From: Oceaniradius stylonematis
GTDB lineage: Bacteria > Pseudomonadota > Alphaproteobacteria > Rhizobiales > Rhizobiaceae
Reading direction: 5' to 3'
DNA: 35,838 nt
Assembly (NCBI RefSeq): GCF_003149475.2
Contig: NZ_QFWV02000002.1
Coordinates: forward strand, 178,561-214,398
Below the pieces are notes generated by a model, which searched no databases, was not told the DNA's origin, and was given only the letters and a program-made list of their open reading frames with translations. The position numbers and the translations under genes were made by a program. Shown piece by piece: positions 28,911 to 35,838 of this stretch (the first letter of the stretch is position 1; each line of letters starts with the position of its first letter).

Positions 28911-28934
28911 CTCCGGCGGTTTGAAATGCGCCGG
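28911..28934 (+). other. Intercistronic hairpin between holB and metG
   Basis: TCCGGCG (28911-28917) pairs perfectly with CGCCGGA (28928-28934) around a ten-base loop, ten bases after the holB stop. No T-run follows, so it is not an intrinsic terminator; it might be a processing or stability element. Confidence 0.35.
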
Positions 28935-28993
28935 AAATCGGATACATGCACGCCACGCTTTCCCGATTTGCGAACAAGTGGTTGCCGGCGCCC

Positions 28994-30535
28994 ATGAGCG
29001 ACACTTTCTACATCACCACGCCGATCTTCTACCCCAATGGCGTACCGCATATCGGCCATGCCTATACGGCGATCGCCACCGATGTGCTCGCGCGCTTCCA
29101 GCGGATCGACGGCAAGGATGTGTTCTTCCTGACCGGCACGGACGAACACGGCCAGAAGATGCAGCGCACGGCCGAGGAGCGCGGCATCACGCCGATCGCC
29201 CTGGCAGACGAGAACTCGGCGGTGTTCCGGTCGATGGTGGAGGAGTTCGGCTGCTCCAACGACGATTTCATCCGCACCACCGAGCCGCGTCATGCCGCCG
29301 CCTGCCAGGAACTGTGGCGCCGCATGGAAGCCAATGGCGACATCTACCTCGATACCTATGGCGGCTGGTACTCGGTGCGCCAGGAAGCCTATTTCGACGA
29401 AAGCGAGACCGAGATCGGCGACGATGGCGTGCGGCGCGAGCCGCTGGGCTCGGAAGTGGAATGGGTCGAGGAGGAGAGCTATTATTTCCGCCTGTCGGCC
29501 TATGGCGACCGGCTGCTCAAGCATTATGAGGACAATCCCGGCTTCATCGCGCCAAACGAGCGGCGCAACGAGGTGATCTCCTTCGTCAAGTCCGGCCTCA
29601 AGGATCTGTCGATCTCGCGCACCACCTTCGATTGGGGCATTCCGGTGCCCGGCAACGATGCCCATGTCATGTATGTCTGGGTCGACGCGTTGACCAACTA
29701 CATCACGGCGGCCGGCTTTCCCGACACCGGTGCCGACAAATGGCGCTATTGGCCCGCCACGCACATCATCGGCAAGGACATCATCCGCTTCCACGCCGTC
29801 TACTGGCCGGCTTTCCTGATGTCGGCTGGCGTGGAACTGCCGGAACGAGTGTTCGCGCACGGCTTTCTGAACAATCGCGGTGAGAAGATGTCCAAGTCGG
29901 TCGGCAATGTGGTCGACCCGTTCGAGCTGCGCGACCGGTACGGGCTCGACCAGGTGCGCTACTTCTTCATGCGCGAGGTGCCGTTCGGCAATGACGGCAG
30001 CTACAGCCACGAGGCTATCGTCGCGCGCACCAATGCCGATCTCGCCAACGGGATTGGCAACCTGGCGCAGCGCTCGCTGTCGATGATCGCCAAGAACTGC
30101 GAGGGCAGGGTGCCCGACAATGGCGGACTGACGGACGACGATGAGGCGCTGATCGCGGCGACCGGCCCGGCGCTGGAGACCGCGCGCACGGCAATGGCCG
30201 AACAGGCGATCCACAAGGCGCTCGAAGCGATCTTCGCCGTCGTTGCCGAGGCCGACCGCTATATCGACGCCCAGGCGCCCTGGACGCTGCGCAAGACCGA
30301 TCCCGAACGCATGAAGGCGGTGCTCTACACGATGGCCGAAACCGTGCGGCGCATCGCGCTGATGACGCAGCCGTTCATGCCCGATGCGTCGGCCAGGCTG
30401 CTCGATCTCGTCGCGGTGCCCGCCGGCAAGCGCACATTTGCCGATTTCGAGGCGCGGCTGGTGCCGGGCACCGAACTGCCCAAGCCGCAGGGCGTGTTTC
30501 CGCGCTATGTGGAGGACGAGGCGCAGGACGCCTGA
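28994..30535 (+). CDS. metG: Methionine-tRNA ligase
   Basis: 513 residues, class I synthetase. HIGH is at residues 19-22 (VPHIGHAYT) and KMSKS at 298-302. The connective region ([17 protein letters not shown] and [17 protein letters not shown]) has no zinc-binding cysteines, which is the known zinc-free subgroup also seen in mycobacteria. The C-terminal anticodon-binding helical bundle is present ([16 protein letters not shown]), but the extra EMAP-like tRNA-binding domain of longer MetRS is absent, as is normal for alphaproteobacteria. ATG 28994 ([16 protein letters not shown]) fits the family; an open frame adds 16 residues from ATG 28946, where the leader contains GGAAA, so a longer product is possible. 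tatD begins one base inside its stop. Confidence 0.96.
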   Translation: MSDTFYITTPIFYPNGVPHIGHAYTAIATDVLARFQRIDGKDVFFLTGTDEHGQKMQRTAEERGITPIALADENSAVFRSMVEEFGCSNDDFIRTTEPRHAAACQELWRRMEANGDIYLDTYGGWYSVRQEAYFDESETEIGDDGVRREPLGSEVEWVEEESYYFRLSAYGDRLLKHYEDNPGFIAPNERRNEVISFVKSGLKDLSISRTTFDWGIPVPGNDAHVMYVWVDALTNYITAAGFPDTGADKWRYWPATHIIGKDIIRFHAVYWPAFLMSAGVELPERVFAHGFLNNRGEKMSKSVGNVVDPFELRDRYGLDQVRYFFMREVPFGNDGSYSHEAIVARTNADLANGIGNLAQRSLSMIAKNCEGRVPDNGGLTDDDEALIAATGPALETARTAMAEQAIHKALEAIFAVVAEADRYIDAQAPWTLRKTDPERMKAVLYTMAETVRRIALMTQPFMPDASARLLDLVAVPAGKRTFADFEARLVPGTELPKPQGVFPRYVEDEAQDA

Positions 30536-31332
30536 TGCCGACCCTCGTCGACAGCCACTGCCATCTTGATTTCGACACGTTCGCGCCGGAGCTGGACGCC
30601 GTCGTCGACCGTGCGCGGGCGGCGGGACTCGTGCGCATGGTGACGATCTCGACAAAAGTGCACCTGTTTGCCGAGCGCATCCTGCCGATCGCCGAGCGCT
30701 ATGACGATGTGTTCTGCTCGGTCGGCACCCATCCGCACCATGCCGACAAGGAACTGGACGTCACCGCCGACGATCTGGTGCGGCTGTCGGATCACCAAAA
30801 GGTCGTCGCGATCGGCGAGGCGGGGCTCGACTATTTCTACGACAACAGCCCGCGTGAGGCGCAGGCCGAAGGCTTCCGCCGCCATATCGCCGCGGCGCGG
30901 GAGACCGGCCTGCCGCTGGTGATCCATTCGCGCGACGCAGATGACGACATGGCCAAGATCCTGACCGAAGAGACCGAAGGGAAGAGAGCGTTTCCATTCG
31001 TGCTGCACTGCTTTTCGTCGGGCCGCGCCCTTGCCGAAACCGGTGTCGCGCTGGGCGGCTATGTCTCGTTTTCCGGCATTGCGGCGTTCAAGCGCTCGGT
31101 CGAACTGCGCGACATCGCCCGCGACCTGCCGCGTGAGCGGATCCTCGTTGAAACCGACGCGCCTTATCTCGCGCCGCCGCCGCATCGCGGCCAGCGCAAC
31201 GAACCGGCCTATGTAGCGCACACGGCAGCGATCCTTGCCGATCATCTGGGCGACGATGCCGACACTTTCGCCGCGCAGACGACCGAAAATTTCTATCGCC
31301 TGTTTGCCAAGGTGCCGCGCCATGACGGGTAA
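30535..31332 (+). CDS. TatD-family metal-dependent DNase
   Basis: 265 residues, amidohydrolase-fold nuclease. Metal ligands are in DSHCHLD (H8, H10), GEAGLDY (Glu), VIHSRD (His), LHCFSSG (His) and ETDAPYL (Asp). GTHPHHA and PHRGQRNEP are also family marks. Length matches TatD/YcfH (about 260). The ATG shares its first base with the metG stop (TGATG), and the 3' end overlaps the metallohydrolase gene by 11 bp. The metG-tatD pairing is conserved across many bacteria. Confidence 0.95.
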   Translation: MPTLVDSHCHLDFDTFAPELDAVVDRARAAGLVRMVTISTKVHLFAERILPIAERYDDVFCSVGTHPHHADKELDVTADDLVRLSDHQKVVAIGEAGLDYFYDNSPREAQAEGFRRHIAAARETGLPLVIHSRDADDDMAKILTEETEGKRAFPFVLHCFSSGRALAETGVALGGYVSFSGIAAFKRSVELRDIARDLPRERILVETDAPYLAPPPHRGQRNEPAYVAHTAAILADHLGDDADTFAAQTTENFYRLFAKVPRHDG

Positions 31333-32149
31333 CGCGAGCTGCACCGTGCGCGTGACCATATTGGGCTGCGGTTCGTCGCCCGGCGTGCCGCGCCCGAACG
31401 GCGATTGGGGCAAATGCAACCCGCACAATCCGAAGAACCGCCGCATGCGCGCGTCGATCCTCGTCGAGCGGGCCGGGCGATCGGGAACGACCAGCGTCGT
31501 CATCGATACCGGCCCCGATTTCCATGCGCAGATGCTGATGGCTGATGTCCGGCAGATCGACGCCATCGTCTATACGCACGCCCATGCGGACCACATTCAC
31601 GGCGTCGACGATGTGCGGACCTTCGTGTTCGCCCAGGGCCAGATGATGCCGATCCATGCCGACGCGGCAACGGCCCATCGGCTGCACGAGGCGTTCGGCT
31701 ATTGCTTTGCAACGCCGGACGGCAGCGCCTATCCGCCGATCCTGATCGATCACCGGATCGACCACGAAACGCCGTTCACGGTCCAAGGGCAGGGCGGCCC
31801 CCTCACCTTCGTGCCGCTGTACCAGCATCACGGTTCCATCCACTCACTGGGGTTCCGCATCGGCGATCTGGCCTATTGCCCGGACGTGTCGGCCTTTCCC
31901 GACGCGACGCTCGACAAGATGCGCGATCTCGACGTGCTGATCGTCGACGCGCTGCAATACCGCGAACACCCAAGCCATCTGTCGCTGGCACAGACGCTGG
32001 ACGTCATCGACCGGATCAGGCCGAAGCGCGCATTCCTCACGCACATGCACATTCCGCTGGACTATGACGTGGTGCTGGCCGAAACGCCCGATCACGTCGA
32101 GCCGTGCTATGACGGGCTGGTGATCGAAACGGGAGGAACAATGCCATGA
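31322..32149 (+). CDS. MBL-fold metallohydrolase (PhnP-like)
   Basis: 275 residues. The binuclear metal motif H86-x-H88-x-D90-H91 (THAHADHIHG) is complete, with a later ligand histidine in VPLYQHHGSIHSLG and the D/H at LIVDALQYREHPSHLS and THMHIPLDY. The N-terminal ILGCGSSPGVPRPNGDWG segment is typical of this PhnP-like group found after tatD in alphaproteobacteria; PhnP itself is a cyclic phosphodiesterase in phosphonate degradation, but no phn genes are near, so the substrate is unknown. It overlaps tatD by 11 bp and the next gene by four (ATGA). Confidence 0.92.
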   Translation: MTGNASCTVRVTILGCGSSPGVPRPNGDWGKCNPHNPKNRRMRASILVERAGRSGTTSVVIDTGPDFHAQMLMADVRQIDAIVYTHAHADHIHGVDDVRTFVFAQGQMMPIHADAATAHRLHEAFGYCFATPDGSAYPPILIDHRIDHETPFTVQGQGGPLTFVPLYQHHGSIHSLGFRIGDLAYCPDVSAFPDATLDKMRDLDVLIVDALQYREHPSHLSLAQTLDVIDRIRPKRAFLTHMHIPLDYDVVLAETPDHVEPCYDGLVIETGGTMP

Positions 32150-32361
32150 CCCAAATCGTGGTCGTCTTCAAATCCGGCGCCGTGGTTCGCCTTGCCGCCG
32201 AGCCGGTCCAGGCCGACACGCTCATCGGTGCGTTCTACAGCGAATGGGATCAGGCGGGCGTCAATCTGGTTGGCAACCTGATGTATGGCGGCGGTTCGCC
32301 GTACCGGCTGCAAGCCTCCGAGATTGCCGGCATCTTCGTGGATCAGGACGACACGCCGTGA
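32146..32361 (+). CDS. Hypothetical 71-aa protein
   Basis: 71 residues, no signal peptide or membrane helix. It begins MTQIVVVFKSGAVVRLAAEP, likely two beta strands, followed by LIGAFYSEWDQAG, a predicted short helix, then LMYGGGSPYRLQASEIAGIF, and an acidic end. I do not recognise a family. That the frame is a real gene is supported by its overlap on both sides: ATGA with the metallohydrolase upstream and GTGA with YbaK downstream, plus GGGAGG about eight bases before the ATG. It may be a small accessory protein of the run. Confidence 0.78.
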   Translation: MTQIVVVFKSGAVVRLAAEPVQADTLIGAFYSEWDQAGVNLVGNLMYGGGSPYRLQASEIAGIFVDQDDTP

Positions 32362-32846
32362 CGCCCAAACCAGGATCGTCCATGGCGCGTGTCGCGGACG
32401 CTGCGGCGGCACTCGGGCTTTCAATCGAGCTCAAGGTGATGGATCAATCCACGCGCACCGCAGAGGATGCGGCGCGCGCCTGCGGCTGCGAGGTCGGCCA
32501 GATCGTCAAGTCGCTGGTTTTCGAGAACGCGGCCGACGGCGCGCTTGTCCTGTTGCTGGTCTCGGGCGGTCACAATGTGGATTTGGAATTTATTTCAGAT
32601 TGTTACGGCTTGACTTTGAAGCGATGTGACGGCCGGCGTGTGCGCGACGAGACCGGCTTTGCCATCGGCGGCCTGGCACCGATCGGCCATCTGGCGCCGA
32701 TCCCGATCTATATGGACACGACGCTTCTGGACTATGAGACGGTCTGGGCGGCGGCCGGAAGGCCCGACAGCGTCTTCAGCGTCGATCCGAATGCGTTGGC
32801 CAAGGCCATTGACGCCGAGAAGATCGACGTTGTGCCCAAGCTCTGA
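32358..32846 (+). CDS. YbaK/EbsC-family aminoacyl-tRNA deacylase-like protein
   Basis: 162 residues from GTG 32358. The YbaK/ProRS-insertion domain is recognised by STRTAEDAARACGCEVGQIVKSLVF, which contains the conserved lysine (QIVKSLVF), plus VLLLVSGGHNVDLEFI and FAIGGLAPIGH. The family hydrolyses mischarged tRNAs (e.g. Cys- or Ala-tRNA(Pro)). The GTG overlaps the previous stop (GTGA); an ATG at 32382 with AGGATCG upstream is an alternative, giving 154 residues. It is the last gene of the tmk-to-YbaK run and converges with the yciI-like gene 124 bp away. Confidence 0.9.
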   Translation: MTPKPGSSMARVADAAAALGLSIELKVMDQSTRTAEDAARACGCEVGQIVKSLVFENAADGALVLLLVSGGHNVDLEFISDCYGLTLKRCDGRRVRDETGFAIGGLAPIGHLAPIPIYMDTTLLDYETVWAAAGRPDSVFSVDPNALAKAIDAEKIDVVPKL

Positions 32847-32970
32847 AACGCCATCCGGGCACACCTGTCAGTTCCATAATCCATCTTATGCGACAAATGT
32901 GTGCGTTGGTCTGGTGACGGGCGGACCGGCATCGCCTCGGTGCTGACGCCGGCCTGCCCTGCGCGCGCCG

Positions 32971-33285
32971 TCACATTTCCATGATCTCGGCGACCTCGAC
33001 CGTGCCGCTGCCATCAGCGACCATCGGGCAGCCCTTGGCCATGGCGACTGCGGCATCGATGCCGCCGGCGCTGACGATGGTGAAGCCCGACAGAGGGTTG
33101 GCGCCGCCATCATCTGTGACGCCTGAGCCGCTGACGGTCTTCGACATGCCCACCGGATTGCCCGGATTGACGACGGCGTCACCCATCTCCTTGAACCAGG
33201 CTTCCCACTGCGCCATGACCTTGGCGCCTTCCTCGGGCGTGTCGGGCCTGTTGCCGCCATGATAGGCGAAGATGAAATGTGACAT
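32971..33285 (-). CDS. YciI-like (YCII-related domain) protein
   Basis: 104 residues, a ferredoxin-like fold dimer family. It begins MSHFIFAYHGG, continues VMAQWEAWFKEMGDAVVNPG and ends with the KGCPMVADGSGTVEVAEIME pattern, which is common to YCII-type proteins found beside sigma factors or ArsR regulators. The catalytic His/Asp pair of true YciI is not clear here. The ribosome-binding site AAGGAG eight bases before ATG 33285 is strong. It diverges from an ArsR gene, and its predicted promoter is straddled by two palindromes. Confidence 0.87.
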   Translation of the reverse strand: MSHFIFAYHGGNRPDTPEEGAKVMAQWEAWFKEMGDAVVNPGNPVGMSKTVSGSGVTDDGGANPLSGFTIVSAGGIDAAVAMAKGCPMVADGSGTVEVAEIMEM

Positions 33286-33355
33286 GATCGATCTCCTTGA
33301 ATGTCGGATGATTTCGCCCGCCCAGCCGGGTGCCGAGCGGCGGGTTCATCAATAC

Positions 33356-33371
33356 TGAACCATGTGGTTGA
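33356..33371. promoter_or_regulatory. Putative ArsR-type operator 1 (imperfect palindrome)
   Basis: TGAACCATGTGGTTGA, differing from operator 2 at two positions (C to G at position 2, A to G at position 9). It overlaps the predicted -10 and start of the yciI-like promoter. The two centres are 38 bp apart. Confidence 0.6.
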
Positions 33372-33397
33372 TTAATAGGGCTGCGCCGTATTGTCAA
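33369..33397 (-). promoter_or_regulatory. Predicted promoter of the yciI-like gene
   Basis: On the minus strand TTGACA (33397-33392), a perfect -35, and TAATCA (33374-33369) are 17 bp apart, leaving a leader of about 75 nt to the start at 33285. Both boxes touch the palindromes. Confidence 0.5.
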
Positions 33398-33409
33398 CCA
33401 TATGGTTGA
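33394..33409. promoter_or_regulatory. Putative ArsR-type operator 2 (perfect 16-bp palindrome)
   Basis: TCAACCATATGGTTGA reads the same on both strands. It lies 16 bp before the arsR start and overlaps the -35 of the yciI-like promoter, so binding would be expected to block both transcripts. Confidence 0.68.
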
Positions 33410-33425
33410 GTGATATGCCGGCCGC

Positions 33426-33743
33426 ATGAATGCACTCGACACCACCTTTGCCGCGCTCAGCCACGAGGCGCGGCGCGCCATCCTGGCCAGGCTTGCCGAT
33501 GGAGAAACCCGCCTGTCCGATCTCGCCGGCCCGTTTGCCATGTCCCAGACCGCCGTCTCCAAGCATGTGCGGGTTCTCAGCGATGCGGGCCTCGTCACCG
33601 TCGAACAGCGCGGACGCAGCCGCTATTGCCGGCTCAACGCGACGCCGATGAAGCAGGCGGCCGAGTGGCTGTCGGACTATGAGGCGTTCTGGGGCCAGCA
33701 GTTCGACAATCTGGCCCGCTATCTGGCCGAAAGCGGAGACTGA
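33426..33743 (+). CDS. ArsR-family winged-helix transcriptional regulator
   Basis: 105 residues. The winged helix is clear: LSHEARRAILARLADGE (helix 1-2), recognition-helix region MSQTAVSKHVRVL (residues 39-51), then wing QRGRSRYCRL. There is no CVC metal-binding box in helix 3, so it is of the non-metal ArsR group that is usually cotranscribed with an SRPBCC protein. ATG 33426 is preceded by only a weak ribosome-binding site. The next gene starts one base after its stop, so the pair is one unit. It probably binds the two palindromes upstream, repressing itself and the yciI-like gene. Confidence 0.93.
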   Translation: MNALDTTFAALSHEARRAILARLADGETRLSDLAGPFAMSQTAVSKHVRVLSDAGLVTVEQRGRSRYCRLNATPMKQAAEWLSDYEAFWGQQFDNLARYLAESGD

Positions 33744-33744
33744 G

Positions 33745-34215
33745 ATGCAGTTCGTTCAATCGCCTCCGGGCGACGACCCGATCGTGGTCGAAGGCTTCTT
33801 CGCCGCCTCGCCGGCCCGCGTCTTCAACGCCTGGACCAATCCGGACATCGTCATGAAATGGTTCGGTCTCGAGCCGAACTCGCTGCATTCGGCCGATATC
33901 GATTTGCGGCCCGGCGGCGCATGGCGCTTTCTGCATTCCAGAACCGCCGAACAGACCATGGGGTTTGAAGGCGCCTATGCGGAAATCGAGCCGGACGAGC
34001 GGCTGGTCTTTTCCTGGTCGCATGTGATCACCCGGGCCGATGGCGCCCGCGAGGCGACGCCGGAATCGCGGATCGAGGTGACGTTCACGCCCAAAGGTTC
34101 GGGCACGATGGTGCGGCTCGTCCATTCCGCCGTCCGGACCGAGGATGCGCGGCGCGGCATTGGCGGCGGCTGGGAGGCCTCGTTCGGATCGCTGCGCGAC
34201 GTGCTGGCCGAATAG
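33745..34215 (+). CDS. SRPBCC (AHSA1-like, START-superfamily) domain protein
   Basis: 156 residues: one AHSA1/SRPBCC helix-grip domain. Typical segments are ASPARVFNAWTNPDIVMKWFG near the N-terminus, DLRPGGAWRF, EIEPDERLVFSW, EVTFTPKGSGTMVRLVHS and GGGWEASFGSLRDVLAE at the end (the GW...L pattern of the C-terminal helix). The fold binds small hydrophobic ligands; the ligand here is unknown. It starts at ATG 33745, one base after the arsR stop, with GGAGA upstream. ArsR-SRPBCC pairs are widespread; the protein may sense or remove an inducer. Confidence 0.93.
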   Translation: MQFVQSPPGDDPIVVEGFFAASPARVFNAWTNPDIVMKWFGLEPNSLHSADIDLRPGGAWRFLHSRTAEQTMGFEGAYAEIEPDERLVFSWSHVITRADGAREATPESRIEVTFTPKGSGTMVRLVHSAVRTEDARRGIGGGWEASFGSLRDVLAE

Positions 34216-34233
34216 CTGTGCATAAGGACGCGC

Positions 34234-34249
34234 GCCGCCAAAAGGCGGC
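34234..34249. other. Short hairpin between the SRPBCC gene and mazG
   Basis: GCCGCC (34234-34239) pairs with GGCGGC (34244-34249) around AAAA, 18 bp after the SRPBCC stop. It is followed by ATGACAG, not T-residues, so it is not a standard intrinsic terminator. Confidence 0.3.
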
Positions 34250-34284
34250 ATGACAGTACGGGCGACCCGCCGCAGTTTGCGGCC

Positions 34285-35121
34285 ATGGAACCCTCCCGCG
34301 ACATCGACCGACTGATCGAGATCATGGCCCGCCTGCGCGACCCCGAAACGGGTTGCCCGTGGGATGTCGAGCAGACATTTGCGACGATCGCGCCCTATAC
34401 GATCGAGGAAGCCTATGAGGTGGCCGACGCGATCGAACGCGACGACATGATCGATCTGGTCGACGAACTGGGCGATCTCCTGTTGCAGGTCGTCTTCCAC
34501 GCGCGGATGGCCGAGGAAGCCGGCACCTTCGATTTCGGCGCCGTGGTCGAGGCGATCACCCGCAAGATGATCCGCCGGCATCCCCATGTCTTCGGCGACG
34601 ACACGGTGCGCAGCAAAAAGCTCGCCAAGGGCATGTGGGAGAAGATCAAGGCCGGCGAAAAGGCCGAGCGCGTGGCGGCACACAAGGCGGCCGGCACCGC
34701 CGACGGGTCGGACGAAACCCCGTCTCTGCTGGACGATGTGCCGCGCGCCCTGCCCGCCCTGATGCGCGCCCTGAAGCTGCAAAAGCGTGCCGCCAATGTC
34801 GGCTTCGACTGGGACACCGCGCCGCCGATCCTTGCCAAGATTCGCGAGGAAACCGAGGAACTGGCCGAGGTGATGGACGAGGCCGATCCCGACCGCATTC
34901 GCGAGGAGTATGGCGACCTGCTTTTCGCGATGGTCAATCTTGGCCGGCATCTCGATCTCGAACCCGAGGCCGCGCTGACCGAAGCCAACGCCAAATTCGC
35001 GCGCCGTTTCAAACGGATCGAGGAAGAGCTGTCGGCGCGCGGCTCGTCGGTCGAAGCCGCCGATCTTGCCGAGATGGATGCGATCTGGAACGCGGTCAAA
35101 AAGGCGGAAAACCCGGCCTGA
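34285..35121 (+). CDS. mazG: Nucleoside triphosphate pyrophosphohydrolase MazG
   Basis: 278 residues with two MazG domains. Domain one has LRDPETGCPWDVEQTF, then EEAYEVADAI and DELGDLLLQVVFHA, which are the metal-binding ExxE...ExxD residues; RRHPHVFGDD follows. Domain two has RAANVGFDWD, REETEELAEVMDEAD and EEYGDLLFAMVNLGRHL. E. coli MazG is 263 residues, so length fits. It hydrolyses NTPs to NMPs and PPi, cleaning damaged nucleotides and affecting ppGpp levels. The start at ATG 34285 has a weak ribosome-binding site. It converges with hflX, leaving nine bases between stops. Confidence 0.96.
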   Translation: MEPSRDIDRLIEIMARLRDPETGCPWDVEQTFATIAPYTIEEAYEVADAIERDDMIDLVDELGDLLLQVVFHARMAEEAGTFDFGAVVEAITRKMIRRHPHVFGDDTVRSKKLAKGMWEKIKAGEKAERVAAHKAAGTADGSDETPSLLDDVPRALPALMRALKLQKRAANVGFDWDTAPPILAKIREETEELAEVMDEADPDRIREEYGDLLFAMVNLGRHLDLEPEAALTEANAKFARRFKRIEEELSARGSSVEAADLAEMDAIWNAVKKAENPA

Positions 35122-35130
35122 CGACGGCTG

Positions 35131-35838
35131 TTACCCGGTCTTCTCGGTAACCCGCGCCGTCCGTCGATCATAGGCATCGGCGGTGTCTCGCGTCATCTGC
35201 ACGCTGACCGAGACGCTGCCATCGTCGCCGTCCTGCCGGTCGCGGACAACCGCGTTCTCGTACAGCCACGCGACATCGGCGAACCGGGCGGCGGGTACCG
35301 TAAATTGCCGGGTCACCAGCGCTCCGGCAATGCGTTCCTCGATCAGCGCCAGAAGCGCATCCATCCCCTCGCCGGTCAGCGCCGACACGGCCACCTGGCC
35401 CTGCCCGGACACCCTGGCCGAGAGCGCGGCGCGGGCATCTTCGCCCAGCGCATCGGTCTTGTTGTGCACCTCGATCACATGCTCGTCGTCCGGCGTCACG
35501 TCGAGCTCGGCAAGAACGGCGCGCACGTCTGAACTCTGCGCCGCCGCCTGCGGATCGGACGCGTCATGAACATGGACGATCAGGTCGGCTTCCTCGACCT
35601 CTTCGAGCGTCGCGCGGAACGCGGCCACCAGATGCGTCGGCAGGTCGGAGATGAAGCCGACCGTGTCTGACAGAATGATCTCGGTCCCGCCCGGCAGGCG
35701 CACGCGGCGCAAGGTCGGATCAAGCGTGGCGAACAGCATGTCCTCGGCCATGACGGCGGCGCCCGTCAGCCGGTTGAACAGGGTCGACTTGCCGGCATTG
35801 GTGTAGCCGACCAGCGCCACCACCGGCAGCGGCACCTT
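35131..35838 (-). CDS. hflX: GTPase HflX, C-terminal part (gene continues beyond the window)
   Basis: The last 235 codons of the gene are here; the frame stays open to the window edge, so the start lies outside. It contains the G domain: P-loop GYTNAGKST, switch region LFATLDPT, G3 DTVGF, G4 NKTD and the SALTGEGM G5 loop. The C-terminal tail is the usual beta-rich domain. HflX is a ribosome-binding GTPase that splits stalled or heat-damaged ribosomes. In alphaproteobacteria hfq-hflX-mazG often cluster; here mazG is convergent rather than downstream in tandem. Confidence 0.96.
   Translation of the reverse strand, partial: KVPLPVVALVGYTNAGKSTLFNRLTGAAVMAEDMLFATLDPTLRRVRLPGGTEIILSDTVGFISDLPTHLVAAFRATLEEVEEADLIVHVHDASDPQAAAQSSDVRAVLAELDVTPDDEHVIEVHNKTDALGEDARAALSARVSGQGQVAVSALTGEGMDALLALIEERIAGALVTRQFTVPAARFADVAWLYENAVVRDRQDGDDGSVSVSVQMTRDTADAYDRRTARVTEKTG

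Noticed and set aside
28994-30535. Loss of zinc cysteines in MetRS as a novelty
   Set aside because: The zinc-free connective region is a known subgroup of methionyl-tRNA synthetases, so this is ordinary.
32914-32974. GTGACGG/CCGTCAC inverted repeat between ybaK and the yciI-like gene
   Set aside because: Arms are only 7 bp and 47 nt apart, one overlapping a stop codon; no T-run, so chance is likely at this GC content.
35130-35151. GTTACC/GGTAAC inverted repeat at the mazG/hflX junction as a terminator
   Set aside because: Only a 6-bp stem with a ten-base loop, no T-run, and it lies within the hflX coding end.

Overview
The window is about 36 kb of GC-rich DNA (roughly two thirds G+C by eye) from an alphaproteobacterial chromosome. 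Gene content points to the Hyphomicrobiales (Rhizobiales), probably near Phyllobacteriaceae/Ahrensiaceae: an IalB-type periplasmic protein, an sdhE-mfd pair divergent from recG, a dac-tmk-holB-metG-tatD-metallohydrolase run, a UbiH-like monooxygenase next to a BMP-type ABC transporter, and a zinc-free type of methionyl-tRNA synthetase. That placement is an inference from family resemblance; no 16S gene is present. Genes are packed on both strands with many ATGA/GTGA or few-base overlaps. I see no insertion sequence, prophage or CRISPR.

Layout. 1-3.7 kb: the end of queA and tgt (queuosine modification of tRNA), an EamA transporter on the minus strand, and glmU. 3.7-9.7 kb: recG (minus) diverges from sdhE-mfd; the sdhE promoter looks good. 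9.7-13.5 kb: an ialB-family gene with its own terminator, divergent from an orphan oligopeptide-type binding protein followed by a FrnE-like DsbA oxidoreductase, then hspQ (minus). 13.6-15.7 kb: an auxin-efflux-type carrier whose 3' end overlaps a convergent FAD monooxygenase by 26 bp. 15.9-20.8 kb: a complete BMP/PnrA-type ABC importer (ATPase, two permeases, lipoprotein-like binding protein last) closed by a strong terminator. 20.8-23.6 kb: a GT87 membrane glycosyltransferase, then convergent sbtB and sbtA (PII-like regulator and sodium/bicarbonate permease).

23.5-24.4 kb is the only sizeable stretch without a clear gene. It holds tRNA-Ser(UGA) and, downstream of it, two diverged 32-nt repeats, a bulged hairpin and a possible 49-codon ORF. 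24.4-32.8 kb: a small secreted protein, RlpA, a D,D-carboxypeptidase, then the dense run tmk-holB-metG-tatD-PhnP-like hydrolase-71-aa unknown-YbaK. 33.0-34.2 kb: a YciI-like gene divergent from an ArsR-SRPBCC pair, with two related palindromes between them. 34.3 kb to the end: mazG and the 3' part of hflX.

Most of the window is conserved housekeeping DNA. The points most worth a second look are: a Tgt enzyme lacking two of the four zinc ligands; the SbtA/SbtB pair in what looks like a heterotroph; the paired palindromes that straddle a good promoter in the ArsR/YciI intergenic region; the repeats beside tRNA-Ser; and two unrecognised small proteins (71 aa cytosolic, 138 aa secreted).
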